NCBI GenBank assembly: GCA_022825195.1
Contig: JAJDYL010000025.1
Span: forward strand, 1-41,818
Source of the DNA: Alphaproteobacteria bacterium
GTDB taxonomy: Bacteria > Pseudomonadota > Alphaproteobacteria > Bin95
Reading direction: 5' to 3'
Length of the DNA stretch: 41,818 nt
Shown here: in pieces, positions 7,021-16,110 of the stretch
Numbering within the stretch: the first letter of the stretch is position 1
Layout: each line of letters opens with the position of its first letter
Position numbers and translations under genes: made by a program
The notes under the pieces: model-generated
Told to the model about the DNA's origin: nothing
Database searches by the model: none
What the model saw: only the letters and a program-made list of their open reading frames with translations

Positions 7021-9303
7021 TCAGTTCTCCAGGGTCAGCACATGCGGGAATTCCGCCCGGACCTCGGACGGCGTGAGCGGCACGCGCACATACTCGCCGC
7101 GGCGCCACAGCTCCCACTGGTCGAGCATGGTCGAGATGTTGAACCAGCCGTCCTGCCCGCCGAGCAGCACGAAATAATTCGCGTCCGGGTCGGACAGGTC
7201 CGAAATGTGGCGCGCATTGGACCCGTAGGTGACGGTATGGCGCTCCGCCGTGGCCCCGTGCGCGGTCTTCATCACCGTTTCCGAGCTCCCGCCGACGCCC
7301 TCTTCGGCAAAGCGGTACCGCCCGCCGATGAGCGGAACGTTGGAGAGCGGATGCGCGAGGCGGAGGCGGTGCATGTCTCCCCAATCGGCGAAGGCGTCGA
7401 GCCCGTCCGCGGCCGCACGCAGGCCGGCGGCAAGCGCCTCGCGCACGGTCGCCTCGTCCGCAGCCGCGATATCGTCGGCCAGCAGCGCCGTGCCCCGGCG
7501 CATCTTCGCGAAGGCTTCGCCGTCGTCCTCGCCGTAGCGAAGGACATAGAAGCGCCGCACGAAGCCGTGGCGGAACTGCTCGAACGTGACCGCGCCCCGG
7601 GACTCGCGCCGGTACTCGCCGTCCCACTCCCGCAGCCGGCCGACCGCCTCGGCGCCCCGGGCCTCGGCCGCCGCCGTCAGTCCCAGCCCGTCGAGCCGGG
7701 ACAGGAACAGGTCGCGCAACGCCACGGAGGAGGACATGTAAATGTCCTGCTGCAGCGCCTTGAGCGATTCGATGTCCACCGCCGTTTCGTCCGCGATCAG
7801 CGCGGTCATGCGCCGCACCCGGTCGCTGGGCGAGAAGAAGAACCCCACGGGGATGTCCGTGTCCGAGGGGCGGTTGTTGGCCGAGACCAGGAAGCCGGTT
7901 TCCGGATTGAGGCTGTAGGGAAGGTCCGCCCCGGTGCGCATCGCGCCCCAGGAGGCGTCGTGTGCGTCCCTGTCGAGGAAAATGTCGTCGGGCGCGCTGC
8001 GGCGCGTGGGCAGCCAGACCGCCATGACCTGGCCGATATTCCCCTCCCTGTCCGCATAGAGCATGTTCTGCCCCGGCACGGCGAAGCTGTCGAAAGCGGC
8101 GCGGAACTCGGGGAAGTTCCTGGCCCGGCTGACCCTGAGCATGGCGCCGATCTCGTCGCTGGCGCTGTGTCCGGTCCATTTCAGCGCGAGCGGCGGCAGG
8201 TCCAGTTTCGCGAGAAGCGGCGCGTCGGTCACGATCGGCCCCCAGCGGGTCTCGCGGACGGTCGTCTCATCGTCGAACCACCAGCGCACGCCGATCCGCT
8301 CGCGCCGTTCCGCGATCCCGGACGCCGGCAGGTCGTCGACATTGTAGAGGTCGCTGGAAGCCGCGCGCATGTTGGTGCCGCCCCAGGCGATGTGCGGATT
8401 GCGGCCGATGGCGAAGATCGGCAGGCCCGGCGCCATCAGGCCGACCGCGTGATACGAAGGCGAGCGCACGCCCGCGATCAGCCAGACATTGGGGATGAAG
8501 ATGCCGAGATGGGGGTCGTTGGCCATGAGCGCGCCGCCGGTGGCGCTGCGACGGCCCGCCACGGCGACGCTGTTGCTGCCCGATCTGGGGATTCCTGCGA
8601 GCCAGGGCGGTATCGCGGCCGTCCGCCCGGGTGCGCCGAAACTGGCAAAGGAAGTGCCCCCCTCCCTCACGAGACGCGCCCAGAGGTCGGGCCAGTCCTC
8701 CCGCGCACGGAGCGGCAGCAGGTCGGCCCAGACCAGCCAGTTCACGTCGGTGCCCCCGAGGCGCCCGATGGCCAGGACATCGGCAACGGTCCAGGGCTCG
8801 GGCTCCAGGCCCAGAACGGCGAAATCGTGCGGCAGTTCGGCGGCGCTGGCCTGGTAGTGGTTGACGCCGTCCACGAAGCGCCGGACCCAGAGCCGCGCGT
8901 CACCGTCCATGGTCCGCTCGATCTCCGCCGCGGCGCGGCCGTAGGAGAGGATGCGCAGGCCGCGGTCGATATCGATGCCCATGGGGCCGATCATCTCGGA
9001 CACCCGCCCCCGCGCCAGCATGCGCGCCGTCGCCATCTGGCCGAGCCGCAAATGCGCATGCACGAGGCCGAGCGCGAACGCCGCGTCGCCGTCGCTCCCG
9101 GCCTCGATGAAGGGAATCTGCCGCTCGTTCCAGCGGACCGTCACGCGCCCGTCCAGCGGCAGGCCGCGCGTGGGGAACGATTCAAGGCGCGCGGCGAGGC
9201 CCTTCGGCTTCGGCAGCGGCGCGAGCACCGCACAGGCCGAGAGCGCAAGCACCGCCGCGCCGAGGGCAAGCCCGGCAGCGATGGAGGAGAAATGGGCCGG
9301 CAT
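7021..9303 (-). CDS. Penicillin acylase-family N-terminal nucleophile hydrolase, probable lipoprotein
   Basis: A 760-residue precursor. The N-terminus has a hydrophobic segment ending in the lipobox LSAC (Cys24), suggesting export and lipid anchoring. GSNSVAVAG with Ser243 as the expected N-terminal nucleophile after self-cleavage, then ANDPHLGIF and later IAWGGTN, identify the penicillin amidase/acyl-homoserine-lactone acylase family. The residues before Ser243 would form the alpha subunit plus linker and the rest the beta subunit. The start ATG has GGAGG 5 nt upstream. Family substrates are N-acyl amides such as beta-lactams, AHL signals and N-acyl amino acids. The adjacent GH3 gene favours an amide substrate, but its identity is not visible. 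Confidence 0.92.
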   Translation of the reverse strand: MPAHFSSIAAGLALGAAVLALSACAVLAPLPKPKGLAARLESFPTRGLPLDGRVTVRWNERQIPFIEAGSDGDAAFALGLVHAHLRLGQMATARMLARGRVSEMIGPMGIDIDRGLRILSYGRAAAEIERTMDGDARLWVRRFVDGVNHYQASAAELPHDFAVLGLEPEPWTVADVLAIGRLGGTDVNWLVWADLLPLRAREDWPDLWARLVREGGTSFASFGAPGRTAAIPPWLAGIPRSGSNSVAVAGRRSATGGALMANDPHLGIFIPNVWLIAGVRSPSYHAVGLMAPGLPIFAIGRNPHIAWGGTNMRAASSDLYNVDDLPASGIAERRERIGVRWWFDDETTVRETRWGPIVTDAPLLAKLDLPPLALKWTGHSASDEIGAMLRVSRARNFPEFRAAFDSFAVPGQNMLYADREGNIGQVMAVWLPTRRSAPDDIFLDRDAHDASWGAMRTGADLPYSLNPETGFLVSANNRPSDTDIPVGFFFSPSDRVRRMTALIADETAVDIESLKALQQDIYMSSSVALRDLFLSRLDGLGLTAAAEARGAEAVGRLREWDGEYRRESRGAVTFEQFRHGFVRRFYVLRYGEDDGEAFAKMRRGTALLADDIAAADEATVREALAAGLRAAADGLDAFADWGDMHRLRLAHPLSNVPLIGGRYRFAEEGVGGSSETVMKTAHGATAERHTVTYGSNARHISDLSDPDANYFVLLGGQDGWFNISTMLDQWELWRRGEYVRVPLTPSEVRAEFPHVLTLEN

Positions 9304-9363
9304 CCGGTCCTCCGGTCAGCGCGGGGCCCAGGACCAGGGCAGTATCGCTCTCCTGCCCGCCCG

Positions 9364-10788
9364 TCAGCCCATGCAGAGCGCGGCGTCGAGCTCGCTCAGG
9401 TCGGGCGCGCGGTCGAGGCCCATGACGGCCTCGAAGATGCGCTCCCTGCGCCCGGGGTCGACGGCGCGGTCGGCATTGTCCCGGAACTTGGCCGAGATGT
9501 CGTCGGCCGAGAGCGGGTTGGCGTCCGAGCCCCGGTTGACCGCCTCGCGATGGCGGAGCTCCCGCCCGTCGCGGGTGCGGACCCTGATCTCGCCCGAATA
9601 GTAGCGCGGGAAGGCCGAGTCCGGGTCGATGGCGAAATCCACCCGGTCCGCCAGCGCCAGCACCTCCGGGTCGGAGATCGCGTTCGCGTCGATCTCGTCG
9701 AGCGTGAAGCGGCCGTGCGTCAGCGCCGCGGCGATGGTGTAGTGCATCGAGAACTGGGCGTCGTAGCTGTTCTGCGGGCGCTTCTTGGTCTCCTCCGGGC
9801 GGCAGACGACATTGGCCTGCGCGTCCGCGATATAGCCGGTGATGCTGTCCACATCCTCCGGCCGGAGCCCGTGGTCGCGCCGGAGCGCCAGCGCGGCGTC
9901 GGCGAAGGCGTGGTTGAAGTGGCAGGCGGGATAGGGCTTGAAGGCCACGTTCTCCAACTCCCAGACCTCGCCGAGAGCGGCCGTCGCCATGTCGAGCCGC
10001 GCCTCGTGGCCCGCGCCCAGATGCAGGTTGTAGAGGCCGTAGCGCCCCTCATAGGGCGCGCTCGGGCCCTGGAAGCCGCCGCCGGCCAGCGCGGCGGCGG
10101 TGATGCCCGCCACGGCTGCCCAGCCGGGATGGATGCGCTTCGTCCAGGCGCCGTCGGAGAGGAACTCCAGGCTGCCGGCGGCCATGGAGAGCGCGATGCC
10201 CTGCGCCATCGCCGCCTCGCGCTCGGAGAGGCCGGCGAGGCGGGCGGCGGTCAGCGCCGCGCCGAACGCGCCGACAAGGCCGGTCGGATGGTGCCCGCGC
10301 AGATGGAAGCCGCCCTGGGCCGCCTGGCCGATCCGCGACGACGCCTCGACGCCGACCAGGTAGGCGGCCAGCAGGTCCCGGCCGGCGGCGCCCGACTCGA
10401 AGCCCTGCGCCAGCGCGGCGGAAAGCGCCGAGACCGAGGCGTGCACCACGCCGTCGGAATGGGTGTCGTCATAGTCGAGGCCGTGGATCAGCGTGCCGTT
10501 GACCAGCGCGGCGTCGCGCATCGGCAGGCGGACATCCGTGCCGATCACCGGCGAGGCGCCCTCGCCCGCCAGCCTTCGAACGGAGTCCAGGGTCTTGCGG
10601 CCGAACTCGTAGCCGGTCGAGGCGAGCGCGATGCCGATGCAGTCGAGGATGTGGAGGCGGGCGCGCTCCATGACCCGGTCGGGAACCTGCCTGTCGTCGA
10701 GGCCGCAGGCGAACTCCGCCAGCATCGCCGCTATCGGCCGGTTGGCGGCTGCCGTTTCCCCGGATATTGCCGTCTGGAGCCCGTCCAT
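9364..10788 (-). CDS. MmgE/PrpD family protein
   Basis: A 474-residue protein matching the MmgE/PrpD fold: HILDCIGIALASTGYEFG, NGTLIHGLDYDDTHSDGVVH, HHPTGLVGAFGAAL, GAWTKRIHPGWAAVAGI and the C-terminal PYPACHFNHAF block. The family includes 2-methylcitrate dehydratase, cis-aconitate decarboxylase and iminodisuccinate epimerase; no methylcitrate synthase is nearby, so the generic name is safer. The start at 10788 is set by AAGGAGGG 7 nt upstream, although the frame stays open to 10980. It is the first gene of the eight-gene minus-strand run and is divergent from the DMT transporter across a 106-bp gap that should hold both promoters. Confidence 0.9.
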   Translation of the reverse strand: MDGLQTAISGETAAANRPIAAMLAEFACGLDDRQVPDRVMERARLHILDCIGIALASTGYEFGRKTLDSVRRLAGEGASPVIGTDVRLPMRDAALVNGTLIHGLDYDDTHSDGVVHASVSALSAALAQGFESGAAGRDLLAAYLVGVEASSRIGQAAQGGFHLRGHHPTGLVGAFGAALTAARLAGLSEREAAMAQGIALSMAAGSLEFLSDGAWTKRIHPGWAAVAGITAAALAGGGFQGPSAPYEGRYGLYNLHLGAGHEARLDMATAALGEVWELENVAFKPYPACHFNHAFADAALALRRDHGLRPEDVDSITGYIADAQANVVCRPEETKKRPQNSYDAQFSMHYTIAAALTHGRFTLDEIDANAISDPEVLALADRVDFAIDPDSAFPRYYSGEIRVRTRDGRELRHREAVNRGSDANPLSADDISAKFRDNADRAVDPGRRERIFEAVMGLDRAPDLSELDAALCMG

Positions 10789-10894
10789 CGCGGAACCCTC
10801 CTTATCGATCCACCGTCTTCGACGGCAATCATAGCCCGGCGGGCCAATTACGGCTATTCCACTGCGGCCGCCCCCTTTCCCGAACGGAACCGCC

Positions 10895-11779
10895 TTGCCG
10901 CCACGCCACCGCCCGTCCCTCGGCATCCCGCTCATGCTGGTCGCGATGGTCGGCATCACGGCAGTGGACGCGATCGCCAAGCATGTGGCTTCGGGGCTGA
11001 GCGGCGTGCAGATGGCCTGGGGCTATTTCACCTTCATCGCCGTCACCCTTGCGACCGGCTTCACGATCGCCCGCATCCCGCCCCGGCGCTGGCTGCGCAC
11101 CCGCAATCCCGGATTGCAGCTGCTGCGGGCGGGCTGCCTGGTCGGCTCGCTCTCCATGCTGTTCGTGGGCCTGCAATATCTGGCGCTCGCGGACGCGACG
11201 GTCATCAGCTTCGCCGCGCCGCTGTTCATGACCGCGCTCTCCTGGCCGGTGCTGAAGGAGCGGGTCGGGCCGCACCGCTGGGCGGCGGTGCTGCTCGGCT
11301 GGGCGGGGGTCGTGGTGGTGATCCGCCCGGGGCTCGGCATCGTCCACTGGGCGGCGGTGCTGCCGCTCATCGGCGCGGTCTTCTTCGCGGGTTTCCAGCT
11401 CGTCACGCGCATCATCACGGCGCGGGAGGACCATCTGGCGACGCTGTTCTACACCTCGGCGGGCGGGGCGCTGCTGCTTACCGCGGCCATGCCCTTCTTC
11501 TGGCAGTGGCCGGCCTGGGAGACATGGGCATGGATGGCGTTCTCGGGCGTGATCGGCGCGGGCGCGCATTTCCTGATGATAAACGCCTTCGCCGTGACGG
11601 AGGCCGCCCTGCTCGCGCCCTTCAACTATTCGCGGATGCTGTGGGCCGTGCTGATCGGCTGGTTCGCCTTCCAGGACCTGCCGGACACGGCGACCTTCGC
11701 CGGCGGCGGGCTGATCGTCGCCTCAGGGCTCTATGTGCTCTGGCGCGAGCAGGTCACACACCGTCGAGCCAGGCCTTGA
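10895..11779 (+). CDS. DMT superfamily (EamA-type) membrane transporter
   Basis: A 294-residue integral membrane protein with about ten predicted transmembrane helices in two EamA repeats, for example LMLVAMVGITAVDAIAKHVA at the start and GGGLIVASGLYVLW near the end. VISFAAPLFMTALSWPVLKE at the end of the first repeat is typical of S-adenosylmethionine/metabolite exporter-like DMT proteins. The likely start is TTG at 10895, because the first helix needs the preceding basic residues; an ATG at 10934 is the alternative. The substrate is unknown. Its 3' end overlaps that of nudC by 26 bp in tail-to-tail orientation. Confidence 0.9.
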   Translation: MPPRHRPSLGIPLMLVAMVGITAVDAIAKHVASGLSGVQMAWGYFTFIAVTLATGFTIARIPPRRWLRTRNPGLQLLRAGCLVGSLSMLFVGLQYLALADATVISFAAPLFMTALSWPVLKERVGPHRWAAVLLGWAGVVVVIRPGLGIVHWAAVLPLIGAVFFAGFQLVTRIITAREDHLATLFYTSAGGALLLTAAMPFFWQWPAWETWAWMAFSGVIGAGAHFLMINAFAVTEAALLAPFNYSRMLWAVLIGWFAFQDLPDTATFAGGGLIVASGLYVLWREQVTHRRARP

Positions 11780-12674
11780 CCAGCCGCCAGGCGATGCTGT
11801 CGCGGCGCGGCAGCTCCATGTCGTAATCCTCCAGCCGGTCCAGCTGGTCGCGCCGCATCCAGCGGGCGTCCTCGAGCTCCTTCGGGTCGATGTTGAGGTC
11901 CATCGCCTCGGCCTCGGCATGGAATCCGAGCATCAGCGACGAGGGGAACGGCCAGGGCTGGGAGGCCATGTAGCGCACCTCGCCGACGCGCACGCCGGCT
12001 TCCTCGAACACCTCGCGCACGACCGCCTCCTCCAGGCTCTCGCCCGGCTCGACGAAGCCCGCGAGCGTGGAATAGATGCGGCGCGGGAAGTGGTGCGTGC
12101 GCCCCAGCAGGCAGTTGTCGTCCTTGTGGACCAGCATGATGACCGCCGGGTCGGTGCGAGGGAAATGCTGGGCGTCGCAGCCCGTGCAATTGCGCTGGTA
12201 GCCGCCGTGGCTCACCTCCGTCGGCGACCCGCAGACGCCGCAGAAGCGGTGGCGCTGGTGCCAGGTCATCATGCCGCGCGCATGGGCGAGGATGGCGCCC
12301 TCCTCCGCCGGAATGACCGGGCCGATCTGGCGCAGGTCCTCGAACGCGCCCTCCGCCTCGATGCGGGGGTGGCCGTACGGGTCCTCCAGGTGCGAGAGGT
12401 CGAGGCCGATATAGAGCGTGTCGCCCTCCAGCCCGAGCACCACCTCGTGCTGGGCCGAATCGAGCAGTTCGCCGGCCTCCTCGACGGTCAGGATCAGCGC
12501 CCGGTCGTCCTCCGTGTGGACCAGCGACCGCGAGCGCCAGACGGGCACCAGCCGCGTATCCTTCGCCCGGCGCCTGGCCGCGATCCACACCGGATCCTCC
12601 CGCAGGTGCGAGATCCGGTCGAGCGGCGCGCCCGTGTACCAGAGGTTCTTCAGCATGGGAGCGAAAGGAAGCAT
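11754..12674 (-). CDS. nudC: NAD(+)/NADH diphosphatase (decapping Nudix hydrolase)
   Basis: A 306-residue NudC-type Nudix hydrolase that cleaves NADH to NMNH and AMP and can remove NAD caps from RNA. Visible parts are an N-terminal beta domain, a zinc ribbon with CGVCGS and NCTGC, the Nudix box GFVEPGESLEEAV followed by REVFEEAGV, and the NudC signature SQPWPFPSS. The start could be ATG 12674 or ATG 12656, and neither has a strong ribosome binding site. A longer frame continues upstream but crosses the divergent gene. No operon partner. Confidence 0.95.
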   Translation of the reverse strand: MLPFAPMLKNLWYTGAPLDRISHLREDPVWIAARRRAKDTRLVPVWRSRSLVHTEDDRALILTVEEAGELLDSAQHEVVLGLEGDTLYIGLDLSHLEDPYGHPRIEAEGAFEDLRQIGPVIPAEEGAILAHARGMMTWHQRHRFCGVCGSPTEVSHGGYQRNCTGCDAQHFPRTDPAVIMLVHKDDNCLLGRTHHFPRRIYSTLAGFVEPGESLEEAVVREVFEEAGVRVGEVRYMASQPWPFPSSLMLGFHAEAEAMDLNIDPKELEDARWMRRDQLDRLEDYDMELPRRDSIAWRLVKAWLDGV

Positions 12675-12842
12675 GGGAGCCGGCCGGGCGCAATAACGGT
12701 TCGGCCGGTCCCCACCGCTTTCGGCGGGAAGGCGATATGCGGCCGCAGGGGCGTGCGGGGTTTTGCGGCTCGGTGTCCGGGAAGGAGACGAATATACTTG
12801 TCTTCGAGGCGAAAGGCAGACCATGCGCAGGGAGCGCCGAAC

Positions 12843-13415
12843 ATGACGGATCGCCAGCTGTTGCCCGCGCTGCGCCGGCATCTCGAATCTCTCTCCGACC
12901 GCCTCGGGAGCCTTCGGGAACCGGTTGAGGCCAGGATCGCAGGCGGCATTGCCGTGAACTACTACACGGGGCACCGGATGTCGGACGATGTCGATATCGA
13001 GTGGTCGCACCGCGTTCCCATTCCCCCGGACATGCAAATCTTTGAAACGCCGAACCCGGACGACCCGGATGACCGGCATCTGGTCGCGATGGACGGCGGC
13101 TTTTCCGAGGTAATGCGCTCTTTCTCGCCGGACTGGGGGAAGCGGGCACGGGAAGTGTCGCGAGCGGGAAATATCGTCATCCTCATGATAGACCCTGTCG
13201 ACTTGGCGGTATCGAAGGTCGCACGCTTCTCGGACCGCGATCGGGAAGACATCCGCCAGCTCGCTGCGCAAGGCCTTGTCGATCCGTTGCTCTTCGCGGA
13301 AAGAATGGAAGAAGCTCTGGACTACTATGTGGGGGATACTAAGTTTGTCAGGCGTAATTTCGAGGAAGCAAAAGAGATCGTTGCGAGGGAAGGCGATGTC
13401 CCCGAGCCGCCATGA
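12843..13415 (+). CDS. DUF6036-like nucleotidyltransferase
   Basis: A 190-residue protein with the nucleotidyltransferase core: Gly34-Gly35 in IAGGIAVNYYTGHRMSDDVD, with Asp49 and Asp51 as the metal-binding pair, then IDPVDLAVSKVARFSDRDRE and DIRQLA. The last block matches DUF6036-type proteins, which resemble AbiEii/MenT toxin nucleotidyltransferases. AGGGAG lies 8 nt before the ATG. The 3' part (about 13320-13400) is visibly less GC-rich than the neighbours, a hint of transfer. The downstream small gene overlaps by 20 nt, so the pair is co-translated. A toxin-antitoxin role is inference; the lack of an AbiEi-like upstream partner argues for caution. Confidence 0.8.
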   Translation: MTDRQLLPALRRHLESLSDRLGSLREPVEARIAGGIAVNYYTGHRMSDDVDIEWSHRVPIPPDMQIFETPNPDDPDDRHLVAMDGGFSEVMRSFSPDWGKRAREVSRAGNIVILMIDPVDLAVSKVARFSDRDREDIRQLAAQGLVDPLLFAERMEEALDYYVGDTKFVRRNFEEAKEIVAREGDVPEPP

Positions 13416-13779
13416 GGACGCCTTCGGCGCCGCCCGCCGCAGGGACCGCGACCTGATGGAACTGCTCGCGAAGGTGGCGGCGGGCCGGCATATGCCGGAT
13501 GGCCGCGAGGACGAGGCTTCCCTGCGCCAGCTGGGCTATGCCTGCGATCTGGCGCGAGGCCGGGTCGAGGACCCCGACGGCAATCTCGGCCGTGTTGCCC
13601 GCTTCTGCAGGAAACGCCTCGAAGGAACGGCTGCGCCGGCCGGCCGTTTCCGCGACCCTGTTCAGGCAAGCTGGGGCGCTCTCTGGCATGTCGATGTTGG
13701 CAAACTGCGCACGGAACTCCCCCTGCACCTGGTGAAGCGGCGCCGGGAAGCCCGGAGTGCGGAAGCGGAGACGGCTTGA
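13396..13779 (+). CDS. Unknown 127-residue partner of the nucleotidyltransferase
   Basis: I do not recognise the family. The protein is basic and helical, with clusters such as ARRRDRDLMELLAKVAAGRH, LARGRVEDPDGNLGRVARF and a C-terminal LHLVKRRREARS. The start ATG at 13396 overlaps the nucleotidyltransferase gene by 20 nt and has AGGGAAGG close upstream. Overlap and strand suggest a two-gene module in which this could be the cognate antitoxin, substrate or regulator. Confidence 0.65.
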   Translation: MSPSRHEDAFGAARRRDRDLMELLAKVAAGRHMPDGREDEASLRQLGYACDLARGRVEDPDGNLGRVARFCRKRLEGTAAPAGRFRDPVQASWGALWHVDVGKLRTELPLHLVKRRREARSAEAETA

Positions 13780-13894
13780 TTCGGGGCGGCCCCGATCTTC
13801 CAGGCCGGTCACAGCGCCCTTCGCCCTGACCGCTACCGGCCAAGGCGACGCACGGCTACCATGGGCTTCTTTGTCCGGGCCCACGGAGCGAGCG

Positions 13895-16096
13895 GTGCTG
13901 CAGCCGACGAGACGGCAGGCGTTGGAACGGGAGCCCCGGTTCGCCGGCTACCGCCCGGAGCCGGACGGTTTCGACGAGCTGCTGGATGGAGAGGGGCGCA
14001 TCCGGCCGGTCTGGCGGCAATTCGCCGAGGGGTTCGCCCGGCTTTCGGAGGAGAGCCTGAAGCGGCGGACGGCGCGCGGCGAGCAATATCTGCACGATGC
14101 CGGCGTGTTCTTCCGCCGGCAGGGCGCGGAGGGGCCGGGCGGGCGGACATGGCCGTTCAGCCCGGTGCCGCTCATCCTGCACGAGCGGGAATGGCGGGAC
14201 CTCGCCGGCGGCCTCGTGCAGCGGGCGGAACTGCTGGAAGCGGTGGCCGCTGACCTCTATGGCGAGGGCCGGCTGGTCGCGGAGGGGCTGCTGCCGGCGG
14301 GGCCGGTCGCGGCCGGTCCCGCCTGGCTCCGTCCGCTGGTGGGCGTGCGGCCCGCATCCGGCCACTGGCTGCACTTCCTCGCCTTCGATGTCGCGCGCCG
14401 GCCCGACGGAAGCTGGCAGGTGCTGCGCGACCGCACCGACTCGCCCGCCGGCGCCGGCACCGCGCTGGAAACGCGGCTGGCCACGCAGCGCGTGTTCCAG
14501 GAGCTGTTCCAGGAGTCCCATGTGCATCGCCTGGCAGGTTTCTTCCGCGCCTTTCGCGATGCGCTGGCGGCGCTCGACCGGGTGGGCGGCGGGCGGGTCG
14601 GCATGCTGACGGCGGGCCCCGGCGGGGCGGGCTATTTCGAGCATGCCTATCTGGCGCGCTATCTGGGCTTCATGCTGTTCGAGGGCGAGGACATCGCCAT
14701 CGAGAACGGCGCCGCGACGATCCGTACCGTGGCCGGCCCGCGCCCGCTCGGCGTCCTCTGGCGCCGGCTCCGGGCCGGGCGCGCGGACCCGCTGGAGCTG
14801 GACGAAACCTCCGCCGCCGGCGTGCCGGGCCTGGTCGGCGCGCTCCGCGAAGGGACGCTCTCGGCGGTCAACGCGCTCGGCTCGGGCGTCCTGGAAGACC
14901 CGGCGCTCGCGCCGCACCTGCCGAAGATCACCGAGTCCGGAGGCGGGCCGGCGGCAGGGTCGGCGGCAGGCTGGTGGGCGGCGGCGCCGGAGCCCGCGCC
15001 CCTCTCGACCGCGCCGGCCTGGGCCGGCGGCGCATTGCAGGCGCGGCCGGTGACGCTGCGCCTGTTCCTCGCGCGCACCGCCGAAGGCTGGCGCGCGATG
15101 CCCGGCGGCTATGCCCGCCTCGGCGGCGTCTCGGCAGGGGACCCGGGCGCCGTCGCCGACATCTGGGTGGTCAGCGACGGGCCGGTGCCCATCGACACGA
15201 TGACGGCGCGCCCGTCCGACACCTACCGCCGGCCGCTGCCGGGAACCCTGCCGAGCCGGGCGGCGGACAACCTGTTCTGGCTCGGGCGCTATGTCGAGCG
15301 GGCGGAAGCCGCGATCCGGCTGCTGCGGGCGTTCCACCTGCGCGTGGCGGAGACGGGGTCTCGGGACAATCCACTCCAGGCGAGCCTCTGCGACTATCTC
15401 CGGGACCTGCCGCTCGACCCCGGGGAGAACGTGCCGCAGGGCCTGCTGCGCACGCTCGACTCCGCGCTGGTCTGCGCGAGCCGGGTGCATGACCGTTTCT
15501 CCATCGACGGCTGGACGGCGCTGCGCAACCTGAACGAGGCCGCCGAGGAGACGGCCCGCACCGCGCGGGCGGGCGACGACACGGCGCGCATCATGACGGG
15601 CCTGCTGCACCGCATTGCGGGCCTGAGCGGCCTCGTCCACGAGAACATGTACCGCTTCACCGGCTGGCGCTTCCTCATCCTCGGACGGGAGCTGGAGCGC
15701 GCGTCCGGCCTGGCCTCGGCGCTGGCCCATTTCGCCGACCCGGCCGCGCCGGAGGGCGCGCTGGACCTCGCCATGGAAATCGGCGACTGCACCATGACCT
15801 ACCAGCGCCGCTACTCGCTCGGCACGCACCGCAACATGGTGGTGGACCTGATGGTGTTCGACACCATGAACCCGCGCTCGGTCCTGTTCCTGCTGGAGCG
15901 GATGCGCGCCCTGATCGCGCTGCTTCCGGGCGCGGAGGCGCACGGCGTGATGTCGCCGCTCGCGCGCGCCGCGCTGCGGGCCCATGCCGCCATCGCGGTC
16001 GAGACGCCGGAGACGGTGGACGGGGCGGCGCTGGCAGCGCTCGGGGAGCGGCTGGACGGGCTTTCCGACCTCCTCTCCGGGGCGTATCTCACCTGA
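13895..16096 (+). CDS. Circularly permuted ATP-grasp / alpha-E fusion protein with a shortened ATP-grasp domain
   Basis: A 733-residue fusion. The N-terminal half is of the circularly permuted type 2 ATP-grasp family (PVPLILHEREWRDLAGGLVQ, DLYGEG, LFEGEDIAIENG, DPLELDETSAAGVPGL). The C-terminal half from about residue 452 is an alpha-E domain (LPSRAADNLFWLGRYVERAE). Family members normally have some 90 residues between the HLPKI block (residue 345 here) and the LSTAPVW block (370 here), including LLGEEL, TWWCG, an LVIKP-type lysine and a YVAQE-type glutamate. Here only a Gly/Ala-rich linker of about 24 residues remains, so ATP binding may be lost. The start is GTG at 13895 with GGAG 6 nt upstream. 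The family works with a transglutaminase, which follows 14 nt downstream. Confidence 0.85.
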   Translation: MLQPTRRQALEREPRFAGYRPEPDGFDELLDGEGRIRPVWRQFAEGFARLSEESLKRRTARGEQYLHDAGVFFRRQGAEGPGGRTWPFSPVPLILHEREWRDLAGGLVQRAELLEAVAADLYGEGRLVAEGLLPAGPVAAGPAWLRPLVGVRPASGHWLHFLAFDVARRPDGSWQVLRDRTDSPAGAGTALETRLATQRVFQELFQESHVHRLAGFFRAFRDALAALDRVGGGRVGMLTAGPGGAGYFEHAYLARYLGFMLFEGEDIAIENGAATIRTVAGPRPLGVLWRRLRAGRADPLELDETSAAGVPGLVGALREGTLSAVNALGSGVLEDPALAPHLPKITESGGGPAAGSAAGWWAAAPEPAPLSTAPAWAGGALQARPVTLRLFLARTAEGWRAMPGGYARLGGVSAGDPGAVADIWVVSDGPVPIDTMTARPSDTYRRPLPGTLPSRAADNLFWLGRYVERAEAAIRLLRAFHLRVAETGSRDNPLQASLCDYLRDLPLDPGENVPQGLLRTLDSALVCASRVHDRFSIDGWTALRNLNEAAEETARTARAGDDTARIMTGLLHRIAGLSGLVHENMYRFTGWRFLILGRELERASGLASALAHFADPAAPEGALDLAMEIGDCTMTYQRRYSLGTHRNMVVDLMVFDTMNPRSVLFLLERMRALIALLPGAEAHGVMSPLARAALRAHAAIAVETPETVDGAALAALGERLDGLSDLLSGAYLT

Positions 16097-16110
16097 CGCG
16101 GACGCCGCCC

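Noticed and set aside
6244..11826. An open frame of 1860 codons on the plus strand
   Set aside because: It runs antisense to the GH3, penicillin-acylase and MmgE/PrpD genes, which have clear motifs. Long antisense frames are expected at this GC content; its product is Arg/Ala/Gly-rich and resembles no family.
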